Position numbers and translations under genes: made by a program
Origin: Dimorphilus gyrociliatus
Taxonomy: Eukaryota; Annelida; Polychaeta; Dinophilidae
Direction of reading: 5' to 3'
DNA length: 64,000 nucleotides
NCBI GenBank assembly: GCA_904063045.1
Contig: CAJFCJ010000001.1
Coordinates: forward strand, 3,417,501 to 3,481,500
Notes under the pieces: model-generated
What the model saw: the letters and a program-made list of their open reading frames with translations, nothing else
Told to the model about the DNA's origin: nothing
Databases searched by the model: none
Part shown: positions 1 through 12,042 of the stretch, one piece after another
Layout: every line of letters starts with the position of its first letter
Position numbering within the stretch: the first letter of the stretch is position 1

Positions 1-3000
1 GTATTGATAAGGTTAAGGATAGAGAGTAATGGTGCTTAATTATTTCAAAAATTTCCTATTCTTAAACTCTTAACTTACAAACGATTTTTCCAAACCTGGT
101 AAATAGAGAGAGAGAGAGAGAGAGAGGGAGGGAGGGGGAAAGAGGGCAGAAAAAAAAAAGAAACGACCTGCGGGATTATTTTTTCATCCAATGCCTGGGA
201 AAGAAAGTAAAAAATGCCCTTTATTAAAGTCTCTTTTGTCTTCATTAAATCTTTAACTATAATATTTCTGCTTTAAGACGTACTGTTTTTCAGTTAGAAT
301 CGGCGTCTTTTCTGGTTTATTCTTCAGCAAGATTTAATTCATGGAAGAATAGCCTAGTAATCAAGCATCATTGGCAAATCGTAAAAGCCAAGTGCATAAA
401 GCGCGTAATTTCTGTTTAGGAGTCGAAAAATCATTTCAATTGATATCTAAATAGAGTAAATTATCTTATAAAGTACTCGGCCGGACATTCCTCCCCTATC
501 TTTCATTTAGATAACGGCAAAGGAGAGAAAAAAACAGTCTCGTCAAGAACAAGCGAGTATTCTGATTGTATTGGATAAGCGTCTATTTAGTCGTCTTTTC
601 TGAAGCTAGTCCTATTCAAACTCGTTGGTTCACTTCTCCTGAATTTGGGAGTTGAGTAAATATCTCAAGAGACCGAGAATTTTCTATTAGTTCACTAAAT
701 GAAAAAGAAGCCACCTCTTATCTATTTTCCCCTGTTCTCTTTCTTTTACCCCTGTCACATTTTTTCTGGTGGACTCTGACCATTTCCACTTTCCATCGTC
801 AGTTCTCCACTCGCCCTTTCTATCTTCCATTCTTTCCCGTTTCAAAGAAAAATCAGTATGACGTCAATGACATAATACTTTCAAATGTGTCTCCTGCTAA
901 TTCTTACGAATATTTTCTTTTATTAAACGATATCTATAAAAGAGCATACGAACAAGTTTACTAAAAGTAGACTATAACCTTTCTCTTGTTCCCCTTTTTT
1001 TTAGTTTAATTATTCTTTTCTTTTGTCTCTCTCTCTCTCTTTCTCTGATAGTCTTTTCTCTCTTGCTTTCTTCTCTCTCTCTTTATACAGTATATATACA
1101 TTTAAAGCATTTAATCCTAAACGAGAGAAACCTAGTAACACATAATATTGTTTGCCATGCATCATTAGCGCTTAAGCTAACGCCGTCGTCGTTTATCAGA
1201 CGATAAAAACTATAAAGGGAATAGACGTCTAAATTTCGACGTCAAATGAAATTTGGAAATTTCAATCGACCAGACGACGTCTCCATATTTTAAGGTTGAC
1301 CCCCTCAGAGCTAGCGTCTAACGCTATAATGTATGTGGTGAGCAAATACCACAAGCATTATATGTAAATATGTGCCTTCCGTATTTTAATTATAATAATT
1401 AGGTTTATCGTTATGCAAACAACTGCTTCTTATTAAATTATTAACTACATTAAAGGTTAATGAAAGAAGAGTATTACATTATATACTCAAGATAATTCTT
1501 GTACGAGCGTCATCTTCCGGCTTTTCCTTGTGAAACATGAATAATAAATAGAATGAATGGAAAAGTACATATAGTAACGAGAAGCATCCGTAATACGATC
1601 ATTTTACTTTTCATAATCCTTTATAACAAATTTCTCTCTGTCTCTGTCTCTGTCTCTCTATCTCTATCTCTTTCTCCGTTTCGCTTTCCTCTTGTTTCTT
1701 TCTATCTGTCGAAGATTCTCTTCAAGTTAAAAACTACTAACAAGAAAGTAGGAAGTGAGATTTCTAAGTAAATACAAAGAGCTCAAATGATCAATTCTAT
1801 ATGTAGGGTTGGTTTGTTACATCTGCTATATGCATACATTGTATACTCTATATAATCATACAATATATTTAATCTAATACTATACATGAACTCATCCGAC
1901 TATCTTTTTCTCTCTCTGTATTTTTCCCTTCTTACTTGCTCTTCTTTCCCATTCAATACCATTTGGATAAGCTTCATTTTAAAGGGCATATACAGTATAT
2001 ACTACTGCTGCTTATGCGGGGGCTGCGTGTGTTGTAGGCTGTTTTGCTTTCTTTGTTAATTCTATCCTTACTTTACTTTTATTATTGAATATATCATTAT
2101 TATAAAAATATTAGGCCTATTTTAAACTATTTATTTGTTATCGGGGCGTCGAAAACATACACTTAAATCAAACAGAGGTCTCTTTTAGTCTAAGCGCTTT
2201 CTGGACTTTACGTGCTTAAAACTAGCTTTCATCTTTAAACATACTCTGCACTTTTGACTGGCTATGAGAAATTCTACCTAAAATTGCAAACCACTAATTT
2301 TGTCGGCGTATTCTCTCTATAAATCCTTGTTTTCTTTATTATTCCCTTATATTGTTTATACTTGTTTATTCTAAAGGAAATATTCCACATTTTTCCATGT
2401 GTGTAAGCAATAAAATTTACAATATTGCAAACATTTGGACTTAATAATACATTAGTAGCAGGTGTAGGTGTTTGTCATTTGAATTAATGATAAGAACGAA
2501 GCACACTGATGCCAAAATTCTCTTGCGAATCCTTCAGCATAATTTCAAAATACAGCTAAAAGAATCTTAAATATGCTTTAAAAAGATAACCATTCTCTAT
2601 TATTTCTATTAAAATACGTTGTTTATTCCCTCATTGGACTCTCTCACGAGTAAAAGGAACTTTAATAAATATTGTCCTCCCTTTTCGCTCAGATCAATTT
2701 TGCTGTCGGGTTGAAACATATTCGACGCTCGGAGGAGAAATCTTTCAAGTATTCTTTAATATTGAAATAGACCTGTAGGAGTGATTTTATAAGTGGGAGC
2801 CCTATCATAGAGAATTGCAAATATTTTAGCTTTATCATTGTTTTACTTAACTATCTTTTCGCTAGTTTCCCTTTCCACCGATAACTTTCACTCCTTTCCA
2901 TCCTCCCCCTGAATGAATGAATGAATGAGTGAATGGCTGGACGAATGGATGGATGATGATTGAAAGAGTGAAGAAATGACGAATAAAAAAAATAAAGAGG

Positions 3001-3560
3001 AAGTGTAGTGACAGAAGAAGAGAGAAAATGTTAGAGATGAGGCTTTGTAAATCGGATAGCAGAGATAATTTGAGCCTAACTGATTATCCTATTAGAAGAG
3101 AGTTAGAAAGGGGGAGGAGCGGGTTGAAAAGAAAGAAATTTTTAAGAAAGCTTGAGAGAGGAAAAATAATACACAAAAAAGAGATCTGACACGGACGGAT
3201 TGAAAAGAGAGTGGGAGGTAGAGAGAGGGAGAGAGAGGAGGAGAGGAGGAGAGGGAGATAGAGGGAGAGGTATAGGAAGGGGTGAAAAGTGATAATTTAT
3301 GCTCTCTATTATCTCGGCTTTTCCGGGGCAAAGAACTGGGCGCGTTCGAATGTTGGCCACCAGATGACGCTTACACCTAAAACGTGCTACACATAGAGTC
3401 GCTTCATGTAAGTCATTATCGCGCCAAGAAGACCGCCTGTACATACATCAATCGGAAAAATCCATTCAGATAAAAAAAAGACGCAAGATCGAATCGATCG
3501 AGGAAAAGCTTGGCTTTTTTTGCATCATTTTCGAATATTCCACCGCAGCCAGAAAATGCT
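1..3560. other. intergenic, repeat-rich; no gene supported
   Basis: AT-rich DNA with purine or pyrimidine tracts, such as (GA)n at about 104-146 and CT runs near 1026-1080 and 1637-1680. The open frames here are low-complexity Leu/Ser-rich translations of CT repeats and look spurious. A palindromic CRE-like TGACGTCA lies at 859-866, and three GACGTC cores lie at 1224, 1238 and 1276. The stretch from about 3320 to 3500 is more GC-rich and may hold the promoter of the gene that follows. Confidence 0.6.
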
Positions 3561-3998
3561 ATGACCTCATCAATTGAGAGAAGAAATTCTGTTCAACCTA
3601 GAATAGAACAATATCAACCTCATCCTATTCTTCAGGCTGCAAAAGGTGAAATTTCTCAAATTGACCAACTTTTGGGCCCGTCGAGGCCAAAACCAAGCAA
3701 AACAAAGAGTGTGGACTGTACAACGGCAGCTGAGAGGAGAGCTAGATTAAAGCACGCCGAAACTCTTCCATCTTCCTTCAATTTTGTTCCTCAGCCAAGA
3801 AGTGCTCAGTACGAACCCTGTGAACTGTTGCAGACCAAATCATCCGACGGTTTATCGGATTTTGAGAGTTTTCTCCAAGAAAAATCTCTTGAAAAGACTG
3901 ATGATCAAACAACACAGACGGTGGAGGATATTCAGTTAAATATGGAGGTAGTTAAAGATTTAAAGCAAACTAGGAAGCATTTTTGTCACATTTGCTAA
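3561..3998 (+). CDS. hypothetical protein, 145 aa
   Basis: An open frame of non-repetitive composition starts at ATG 3561 (MTSSIERRNSVQPR...) and ends at TAA 3998. The frame is open further upstream, but only through a T-rich stretch ending in CCACCGCAG just before the ATG. That stretch looks like a splice or trans-splice acceptor, which favours 3561 as the start. The product is polar, rich in Ser, Lys, Gln and Pro, with no signal peptide or membrane segment, and it ends in Cys-His-Ile-Cys. I do not recognise the family. A second acceptor-like site (GCCTGCCTTTGCAG, ending at about 4073) downstream means the true 3' end could be spliced. The coding call rests on codon-like composition in a repeat-rich area and is moderate. 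Confidence 0.45.
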   Translation: MTSSIERRNSVQPRIEQYQPHPILQAAKGEISQIDQLLGPSRPKPSKTKSVDCTTAAERRARLKHAETLPSSFNFVPQPRSAQYEPCELLQTKSSDGLSDFESFLQEKSLEKTDDQTTQTVEDIQLNMEVVKDLKQTRKHFCHIC

Positions 3999-4088
3999 TG
4001 TTTATATCTATGTGTGTAGTGTGGAAAAGTGTATTAACTATGTGGAAATCAATTGTCGCCTGCCTTTGCAGTTGAAGCATCGATTTTA

Positions 4089-4102
4089 GTTGCTATGGTA
4101 AC
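4089..4102 (+). promoter_or_regulatory. X-box-like (RFX) motif
   Basis: GTTGCTATGGTAAC is an imperfect inverted repeat matching the RFX X-box consensus GTNRCC-N(0-3)-RGYAAC at all but one position. X-boxes usually sit shortly upstream of ciliary genes. No clear gene starts just downstream here, so the target is unknown. Confidence 0.3.
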
Positions 4103-6166
4103 CATGCAGTCTTAAATATTTTATTCACAGTGCACAGTAGCACTTGGTAATCTTCCGATTGGCTACTTTAATAATGAGGATGATTACTGCGTTTGTACCT
4201 TGAGTTTTTTCCTTATTTTCGTTCTATATTCCGCCTTTCTTTCTTTATCCATAACTTTTTCTTTCGGTTCGCCTTTTTCTTCCTCTACATACCTATCCAT
4301 CTATCTATCTGTCTATCTTTATTTTCTCTCGTTCGTTCTCTCTTGTCACTCATTCGCTCTTTCTGTCTGTGTATCTGTTTGTATCTTCTCTCCTTCTCTC
4401 TCCTCTCCCTCTCTCTCTCACTCTCTCTTTTCTGCACCTGCACCTTACTCTTCTTTTTTTACCTATCTCTAAACTTTTTTCATTCTCTTATTCTCTTTTT
4501 CCCAACAATAAGTTCTTCACTAATCCTTATCGCTTCATTCTTTCTTCTCTCTACATCAGTTCATTAGTTGTTATCCCCTCTATTCTCTTCCTGCGAACCT
4601 AATTCCTATGTTTTTTATTATGATAACTATTGTGGCGGCTATGGTTGTTCATTTATTTTCTTTCTCTGTTTTATCCCTAATCAAGTTTTAGATCTTTTTT
4701 GCAACAAAAAGAAAAACATATTTACAAAACAGACTTGTTTTCCCATTCATATACTGTATTTATATAAATGTGGGGATTTTGATTGATTTAACGGACAAGG
4801 CGACAGGAAAGGAGACGTTTTAGTACGCTTACGTTAACGTAGAAAATGAAAGAGAAAAAGTAATATATAGTATATACGGTATATATGTATATTGGTGAAA
4901 TTTTTCCCTCTTATGTTAATTGACAAGAATCAAAAGAAAGAAAAAGGAAGAAGCTGGAGGAAATATGGAATAATAAATAAAAGTACCTGTAAGACGAATC
5001 AATACCCTGGAGGTTTTTCAATTCTCCAACTGCATGTAAAATATAATGAAAGTATTAAGTTATCATTTCCTGGCTTAAACCAGTAACGGAGCTAAACTTA
5101 TCTGGTTCTAAAGAAATTTTTAAATGCTTCCCCTAACTGCATTTATTCTCCATATATACTATTATAATAGTATATATGCAAATAAATAAATATACTGTAT
5201 GTACTGTATACACGTTTATTTATTTCTATTTATATACAATGTATGTATTTATACATTCTTTCAATCTGACCGTTTAAAACATGTTTATTACTTGCTTGAA
5301 CTTTTATTTTGTTAAACAGCCGCAACAAAGGCACATTTCATTTCTATATACTGTACCATAAACAGTATATAAACTTACTAAATTAACAACATTCAAGTCT
5401 CTTTTTGTTTAGTTGTTTCTTTAAAATCATCTAGAATAAGAAGAAAACATGATCAAGAAATAGATGAAACAGAAGACGAATATTATTATTATTATTATCA
5501 AAAGAAATAATAAGATGAAGGACCACACGTAGAAAGAGAATGAATTAAGTATTTAAAATGAATTTATCGTCATTCTCCCTACGAAAAAAATCTAACTTCT
5601 TACGCTCTCTTCCTTTTCCTTTCCCTTTCCTGTATAAACATTACTTCCGTTTCTTTAGAAATTATTTTGACATCTACCAGTATTTCATTCTAATTATTAG
5701 AATGCAAGAGAGTAGGGGGGAGGGAGAAAGGGGAAAAGGAAGAAAGAAAAAAGAAAACATGCAAGAACGCGAAGGAGAGAGAAAGAGAAAGTGGGAAGAA
5801 AATCTCTATGATGATTAATTATTTTCCAAAGGAAGTTGAAACAAAAAAATTAAGTAAAAAACTAAATCGTTAATCAGAATAAAAGAAAAACTTTACCACT
5901 ATCAGTAAATGATATGATAATCATCTAGATTTTTGTATTATCTTAATGGAACCAAAATAAAAAAAAAGCAATAGGGAAAGAAAGCAACTGATGTAGAAAC
6001 ATTTTAATTTTCCTTATTATTACTATGGCAATTGAAGAGGAAGTATATTTAGATTAGAGAATAATACTTAATAGTTTATATTTATTCAGCAAAACAAGAA
6101 GAAACTAATAAAGGAAATGTAATTGACAATGAATAGAATCCGTGCGCATTTGAACAAGTAGTAATG

Positions 6167-6197
<31 letters not shown>

Positions 6198-7855
6198 TAT
6201 ACTGTATATACATACATATATATATATATATATACTATTTATATTCATCTCTTCCTTCTCCTGCCATCTCTGCCAGTGATAGGTGACAAAAGAAGGAAGA
6301 ACGCAAGAATGGAAGAATACCAGAGTGAAAACTCTGCTAGAAGAGAACAGAGTTGATAGATAGACAGAAAGAATAAAAGTCGGAAAGAGAACTATGTATA
6401 TACTGTATATAAAGTATATATATATATATATACATTAATATCTTTACTGCAAATATATCAAGAAAGCGTAAAAAGAAGCTGTGTTTTGTTATCTGAAAAT
6501 CTACAATTTATAGCAATTTAGCGACAGCCGGGCTTCTTGTTCCTCATTCTGGATAACCGCATAATTAAGATTGTTATGTTGTTGTTTTTTATCAACCTTA
6601 TTAACCAAAAGCTTAAAAGCTCTAATTTGTTTTTTAGTTAATGTTGGGTAAAAAACTCGAGTGGGTTTGTAAACTGTTAGACTAAATGCTTATAAATATG
6701 CTTACTAAACATATAGATAAATAATAAAATACTCGTGTGGGATAGAGAAGAAGAAAAGAGACGGAGAATAAGGCAGAGAAGAAAGAGAGCGGCAAGAGGA
6801 AAGGACGGTAGCGTAAGGGGAAGGAAAAAAATCAAACAAATTTCAGCTGAGCTAATCAATTAATGTCCATAAGATGTAAGGCTTCAACATTTTTCCATCC
6901 GATACATTTCATTTAATGCTTGTTATTAACGTTATACGTTCATTAGTAATTAGTTTCGTAATTTTTACAACAAACTCCAAAAGCACAATATGAGAATGCT
7001 TCTCTTTTTTCACTCTTTATTTCTTCTTCTTCTTCTTCTTCTTCTTCTCACTCTATATCCTTTTATCAATCTCTTTCTCTTCTTTCCTCATTTTTTTCAT
7101 CCAAACTCATTCTCCCCACGTTTATAAATACATTCGGATTTATATATAAGCTTATCTTTAACATTTATTCTATATCTTCTTCTTCCCGTCTCTTTCTCTA
7201 ACTCTCTTTACACCTTTTATTTTACGTGTAAGCGACAGGATTTCCTTTGGAGGCCTAATCATACCGCGACTGGTTTAGTTAATTAGAAGAACAACTAAAC
7301 TGCTTTCAACAACAAGTTTAGCCACATATTATAGTATTCGTGATTTAGGAATTTATAATCAATTAAACTATAGCCCTATAGAGAAAAGAAGCATACGAAT
7401 CCGTCATTTATATTTCACCCAACTCTATAGCTTTCTATATAAAACAAACATTTCTTGTAATTGAGTCACAATGAAACCTTGAACTGACGTGTATAACTTT
7501 GATACCTTGTTGCACTACATATATAGCACAGTCAGTACAAATTGTCAAATTTAAACCACAAACAGTTGTCAGTTAACAACTGTTGAGATATTTTCTATCA
7601 ATTGTTATCATTCATTGTTGCTATTGCAATTATATCTCATCCATCGCTACCCAAGCTATTTCTGTAAATTTCGTATGTCTGTAACCTCCCACCACGCTCC
7701 CTGATCGACGTTCATTGAAAAATCCAGTACACAAAAAAATGAATGAATAAACATACCGCCACAGAGGGAAGGGACGGGGGGCAAGGAATTGGATAAAAAA
7801 ACAGATACAATTAACTATCTTCCACTCTCCTTCTATTCCTCCCCCTCCCACTCTT

Positions 7856-7858
7856 CCC

Positions 7859-7916
<58 letters not shown>
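7856..7916. repeat. poly(C) run followed by (CT)n microsatellite
   Basis: Fourteen consecutive C residues lead directly into about 23 uninterrupted CT dinucleotides. The whole tract is pyrimidine on one strand. Confidence 0.95.
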
Positions 7917-7919
<3 letters not shown>

Positions 7920-8343
7920 CTGGCTATCTGGTGCGTGTGTATGCGTTCCCTTCTATATGCCCATGTACGTGTGTGTAAGTGTAAGCTCGTACAGTAGAGA
8001 GGGGTTTAGAAACCTGTCTACTTATGTACGTCATACAAGGTGTATACAATGTACTTTGACCTATATGTAGTAATTCTATCTTTACGTAATCAAAATAAAA
8101 TTCAGAATTTCGCATGTTTATTTTATCCAGAAATCATTCCATTTTTAGTGTTTCCTGAGGCCGTCATGTCAATATATTTTTATCTTTATACTTTTCCTTC
8201 TTCTCCTCCGCTCATCTCTTCCGTCAAAATCAATATTTATTACAAACTTCTTTCAAGTCTACATCAAATTATCTCTATTACAACCTTATTTTATACATCA
8301 TTACATTTTTTTCTTTATCCTTTCGTTTATTATAGCCAACTTA

Positions 8344-8415
8344 CTCAGTCAGTCAGTCAGTCAGTCACTCACTTGCTAGCCAGCGAACGCGTTCTCTCTC
8401 GCTCTCTCTCTCGCT

Positions 8416-8454
<39 letters not shown>

Positions 8455-8475
8455 TTCCTTCCTTCCTTCCTTCCC
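8344..8475. repeat. compound microsatellite (CAGT)n, (CT)n, (TTCC)n
   Basis: Tandem CAGT units (8344-8366) are followed, after a short unique spacer, by an interrupted CT array with GCTCGCGC breaks and then six TTCC-type tetramers. Confidence 0.9.
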
Positions 8476-9726
8476 TTATGTCCTTCCACTTCTCTCCTAC
8501 AGATGGCGTATAGTGATAGACCAATAAAATACATCTCTTGGCGTTTTTCCGCTCTCTCCTTTATTACTTTATGTAAATGAGAAATTCTATACTTTTAAAA
8601 GAAGTAACTTAAATCGGGCTCATAGATATATTCTTCAATGAGGGAGGAGAAATAAAACGGCGTCCCCACGAACGATGATACTTTTACCGATGCTGAAGTG
8701 TAAAATGTGGAATATGGTCATTTGAAAGAAAAGAGAAGCGTCTAATAGTGTCATTTGTATTAGAAAAATGTATGTGGATATACAGTAAATAGTGGAAGCT
8801 TAGGTTATTGAGTCTTTTCTTAATTTTTTTCAGATAGAATGGATACTGAAGTAGAAAAGGAAGAGGGGAAAATGATTGTATCCTCGACTTCGACATGTAA
8901 AGCTTTAGAGATTCCACTCAGCTGTTATCGAAGTCACGGACGACCACCTCTCTTGCGGATGAAAGAGGAAATCCTTTAGAAGAGTTGAGCACATAGCTTA
9001 TTGACGATAGTCATTTTTTTCTTAAATATAGATATAGTAATGAGAATCGGAGATAGAATATACCTAGAGAAAGAGGTCATTAAATTGAACTTAATGAAAC
9101 TTTTTAACCTTTATTCTCACAAATCAATCAATTTCCTTCAACTTTTAAAAACTTAACTTTCATTTCAACTACAAAAAAATAAATAAAGTAAAAAGGAAAA
9201 GGAGAGAAGGAAGATAATTCCTTTTATATTCTTTCCATTAACAGTTTTAAAAGAGTAAGACGTCTAAGTAGAATTCAAGATTGTGGAAGTGTTTTTTATA
9301 TGAATTTTCAATATGACGAATTGGGATGTAATTTCACATATTGCTATAATACACTTTCGTCTAGAAATTCTGAAGATATATAAGGGTTATGTGTAGACTT
9401 TTACCGACAATATTATCCATTTATTCAGTGTCTCATTTGGTAATATTACAGTAAATGAAAAAAGATAGAAATGATTAAGGAAAGAACAATTTGTTGAAAA
9501 TTCTCTTTCATACTCTTTACTAGTAATTATTATAGAGAGTGTTTATTGTTACGACATTACTTTTACCTAACAATAGCCTATTCTTCCATATTAGTGAAAG
9601 AGAAGATGGAAAAGTAGATGGGAAAAAGAAGAGGCTGGAAAGGAGTAGGTGAGAGGAATAGACAGAGAGAGAGAGAGAGAGAGAGAGATAGTAGCATTAA
9701 AAAATACAAATATGAAAAACATAAAG

Positions 9727-9767
9727 GAAACAAATAAACAAACAAATAAACAAACAAATAAACAAAA
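9727..9767. repeat. alternating AAAC/AAAT tetranucleotide repeat
   Basis: Repeated CAAATAAACAAA units; a GTTT run of the opposite polarity follows at 9879-9898, about 110 bp away. Confidence 0.85.
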
Positions 9768-9943
9768 ACTCATTAGTATTTCACTTCTATTCAACTTTCA
9801 ACAGCAAAATTTATTCCGTTTTCCAATTAAAACACAGAAAACATAAGAGAAAAAGATTTCACCAAAGTTTTCATTTTTGTTTGTTTGTTTGTTTGTTTTT
9901 TTCATTTTCTTTGATAACTAAACGAAATATTTTTCCATATTTC

Positions 9944-10204
9944 TCAATATTGACGAAGTACGGAACGTTTACCAAGATCTGGATTAAATTGAAAAGGATA
10001 GCCTCTTTTATCAGCATTCACATTCCATTGTCGTCTATTCTGTTCAAATGTATTGTAAGATTTCCTCAACAGCTTTCTTAACATTTGGTAATATTCATCA
10101 GTTTCTCCAATAGTTGGATTTGAATATTGCGGTTTTCCAGTACTGGTTGAAATGTTTAAGAAGAGAAAGAAGCAGAAGAAGAGAACAAGAATTTTTGAAG
10201 ACAT
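9944..10204 (-). CDS. candidate secreted neuropeptide precursor, 86 aa
   Basis: The reading frame runs from ATG at 10204 to the stop at 9944. Residues 1-22 (MSSKILVLFFCFFLFLNIST...) form a typical signal peptide. The remainder has dibasic sites at RR (57-58), KR (66-67) and KR (79-80). Between the last two lies GYPFQFNPDLG, whose Gly before KR predicts C-terminal amidation (GYPFQFNPDL-amide). The segment QWNVNAD between RR and KR begins with Gln, which could cyclise. The tail is SVLRQY. An acceptor-like AACAG ends 11 nt before the ATG on this strand, suggesting a 5' UTR intron. The precursor layout is visible in the sequence. I do not recognise the peptide family, and the function is inferred from architecture alone. 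Confidence 0.6.
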   Translation of the reverse strand: MSSKILVLFFCFFLFLNISTSTGKPQYSNPTIGETDEYYQMLRKLLRKSYNTFEQNRRQWNVNADKRGYPFQFNPDLGKRSVLRQY

Positions 10205-10215
10205 TCCGATTGAAT

Positions 10216-12042
10216 CTGTTTTAAATAAAGAAATGAGAAAATTTCGATTCGTAAACAATTTTTTTTTTTCGTTTTACCGTTACACTTTGCGAATTCGTCT
10301 CGAAAGATAAACGGTAATTTATCAGCGCCACCTAGTAGTCGTATATAGTATATGTGTCTAAAGTTTTCTCTGAAGTATATATTAAGTTCTAAAATAAAAA
10401 GGGAACTAGAGAAAGCTGCCCCACGTTTCATTTATAATCCAACTAGCTATTATGCGTAACCTATTAGTTTTCTCTTTTATCAATATTCCAATTAATCAAA
10501 GATATCTATTGAACGATCTAAATTAAGCAAAACAACATTTAAAAAGATTGAAAGACAAATAGAGAAAGAATGAGTTTATGGGGAAAAAATTGCTATTCAT
10601 AGAGTGAATTCCCGTGAAAAAAGATAAAGAATACAACACAAGGACAAAGGAAAAAGCTATAAACGTAACTCTGGGGAATTTTACTAGGAAAAGATAGTTT
10701 TGAACAATATCTCTATTTATACTCTTGAATAAAAAGTCAAACAATGAAAAATCATATATATAACTCTTTTACTTGTGATAATTGCTTCTCTTTATAGCAA
10801 ACTAATGAAATTATGACCTTATTTCATGCATTCCTTTATAAAAATAATGAATATTATGAATGAATGATTTACGTATAAAAAAATAACAAAAAGAGGAAAA
10901 TTAACAAGCTATACCTTTGTGGCCAATACATCACGATTTGTACAGACTAATTTTGGTGGAATAATGAGCTAGTTAGCTTGTTCCCTCAAACCTCTACCCT
11001 TCTGGTTTCTTATTACCGCTATCCTAATTGAACTCAACCAATGATAAAATTTTACTACAAGCCATTTAATTATCAATTGACAGAAAAAAAGGAACGCTTT
11101 AGCCACCTATGGACATCTATTAGTGATTTTTATGTGCACTTTTCTTTCTTTTTAGTTGGTTTTATATAGTTTCAATCAGTCACTCACTCAGCCAGTCAGT
11201 TTGCCGGTTAGTGGTTGTGCTCCTTCTGTCCTATTTGTATATACATATATATTACTTTATTGGCTCTAGCCTAATTATTCAGTCAACTTTCAGCCAATGT
11301 GAAATTAACGTCATGCGTGCTAAAGAGAATTTTTCTTTTTTTTTTTAACTCACTCGCTCTCTCTCTCTCTCTCTCTCTCTGTCGTTCTGTCTCTCCCAAT
11401 AGAGAAATAGCCTATAGATAGTGTTGTACCATTCTCTCTACACACTCTAGATAAAGGTCTATAATAGAGTTCAAATAAAATAATAGAATATTTATCAACG
11501 AAATGGACTTGAAAAGTTTATATTTTCGTCATTAATTAGCTTTTACTATAAATTTTAATGTGAATAAAAGTCATAGTTAGTTCATTTTTCAAACTACAAT
11601 AATAGTAGACTTCTTTTTTCAATGATGTATTCGAACTTTGTCTTTCCTATAATTAACAATATAATTATACTATTAACGAGCGAAACTATTGATTGGCCAT
11701 ATTAATTATATCTATACTCCATACTGTTATTAATTATATACAAAAACAGATAATTTCTATCATACTTTTACCAACAATCCTGTATTATTGTCGAATCATC
11801 TTCCTCCTTACACTTTCTTCTCCTCCTTCTTCTCCTCCCCCTTTCCTCGCCTATTCAAGTTTTTGCTTTGTCTCTTCTTTCCTCGTTCTATTTGTCTGTC
11901 TGCCTATCTGTCTTTATCCCTCCCTCCCTCCCTCTTTTGTCTCTGATTCTCAGTTTCTCTCTCTCTCTCTCTCTTCTCTCTTTTGCATCCACGCACACTC
12001 ACACACACAACGCCCGCCCTCGAGCGCGTATTTTCATAAACT
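10216..12042. other. intergenic; no gene supported
   Basis: AT-rich with CT repeats near 11354-11381 and 11955-11980. The stretch just before the next gene contains CA/CT repeats and a short GC-rich segment (CGCCCGCCCTCGAGCGCG, about 12010-12028) that may belong to its promoter or 5' UTR. Confidence 0.5.

Larger units (their letters stand above)
4103..9943. other. long gene-free stretch of simple repeats
   Basis: No exon could be supported on either strand. The stretch contains CT-rich runs (4190-4560), (TA)n at about 6167-6192 and 6215-6235, (TTC)n at 7019-7048, the large C/CT tracts at 7856-7916 and 8393-8475, and AAAC/AAAT and GTTT runs near 9727-9767 and 9879-9898. Open frames here translate to Ser/Leu- or Arg/Glu-rich repeats. 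A perfect 8-bp inverted repeat (ACAGTTGT, 6-nt spacer) lies at 7562-7583. Confidence 0.55.

Noticed and set aside
4193-4602. Three overlapping open frames rich in Ser, Leu and Phe
   Set aside because: They are translations of a CT-rich tract in different frames, with no family resemblance and no sensible composition.
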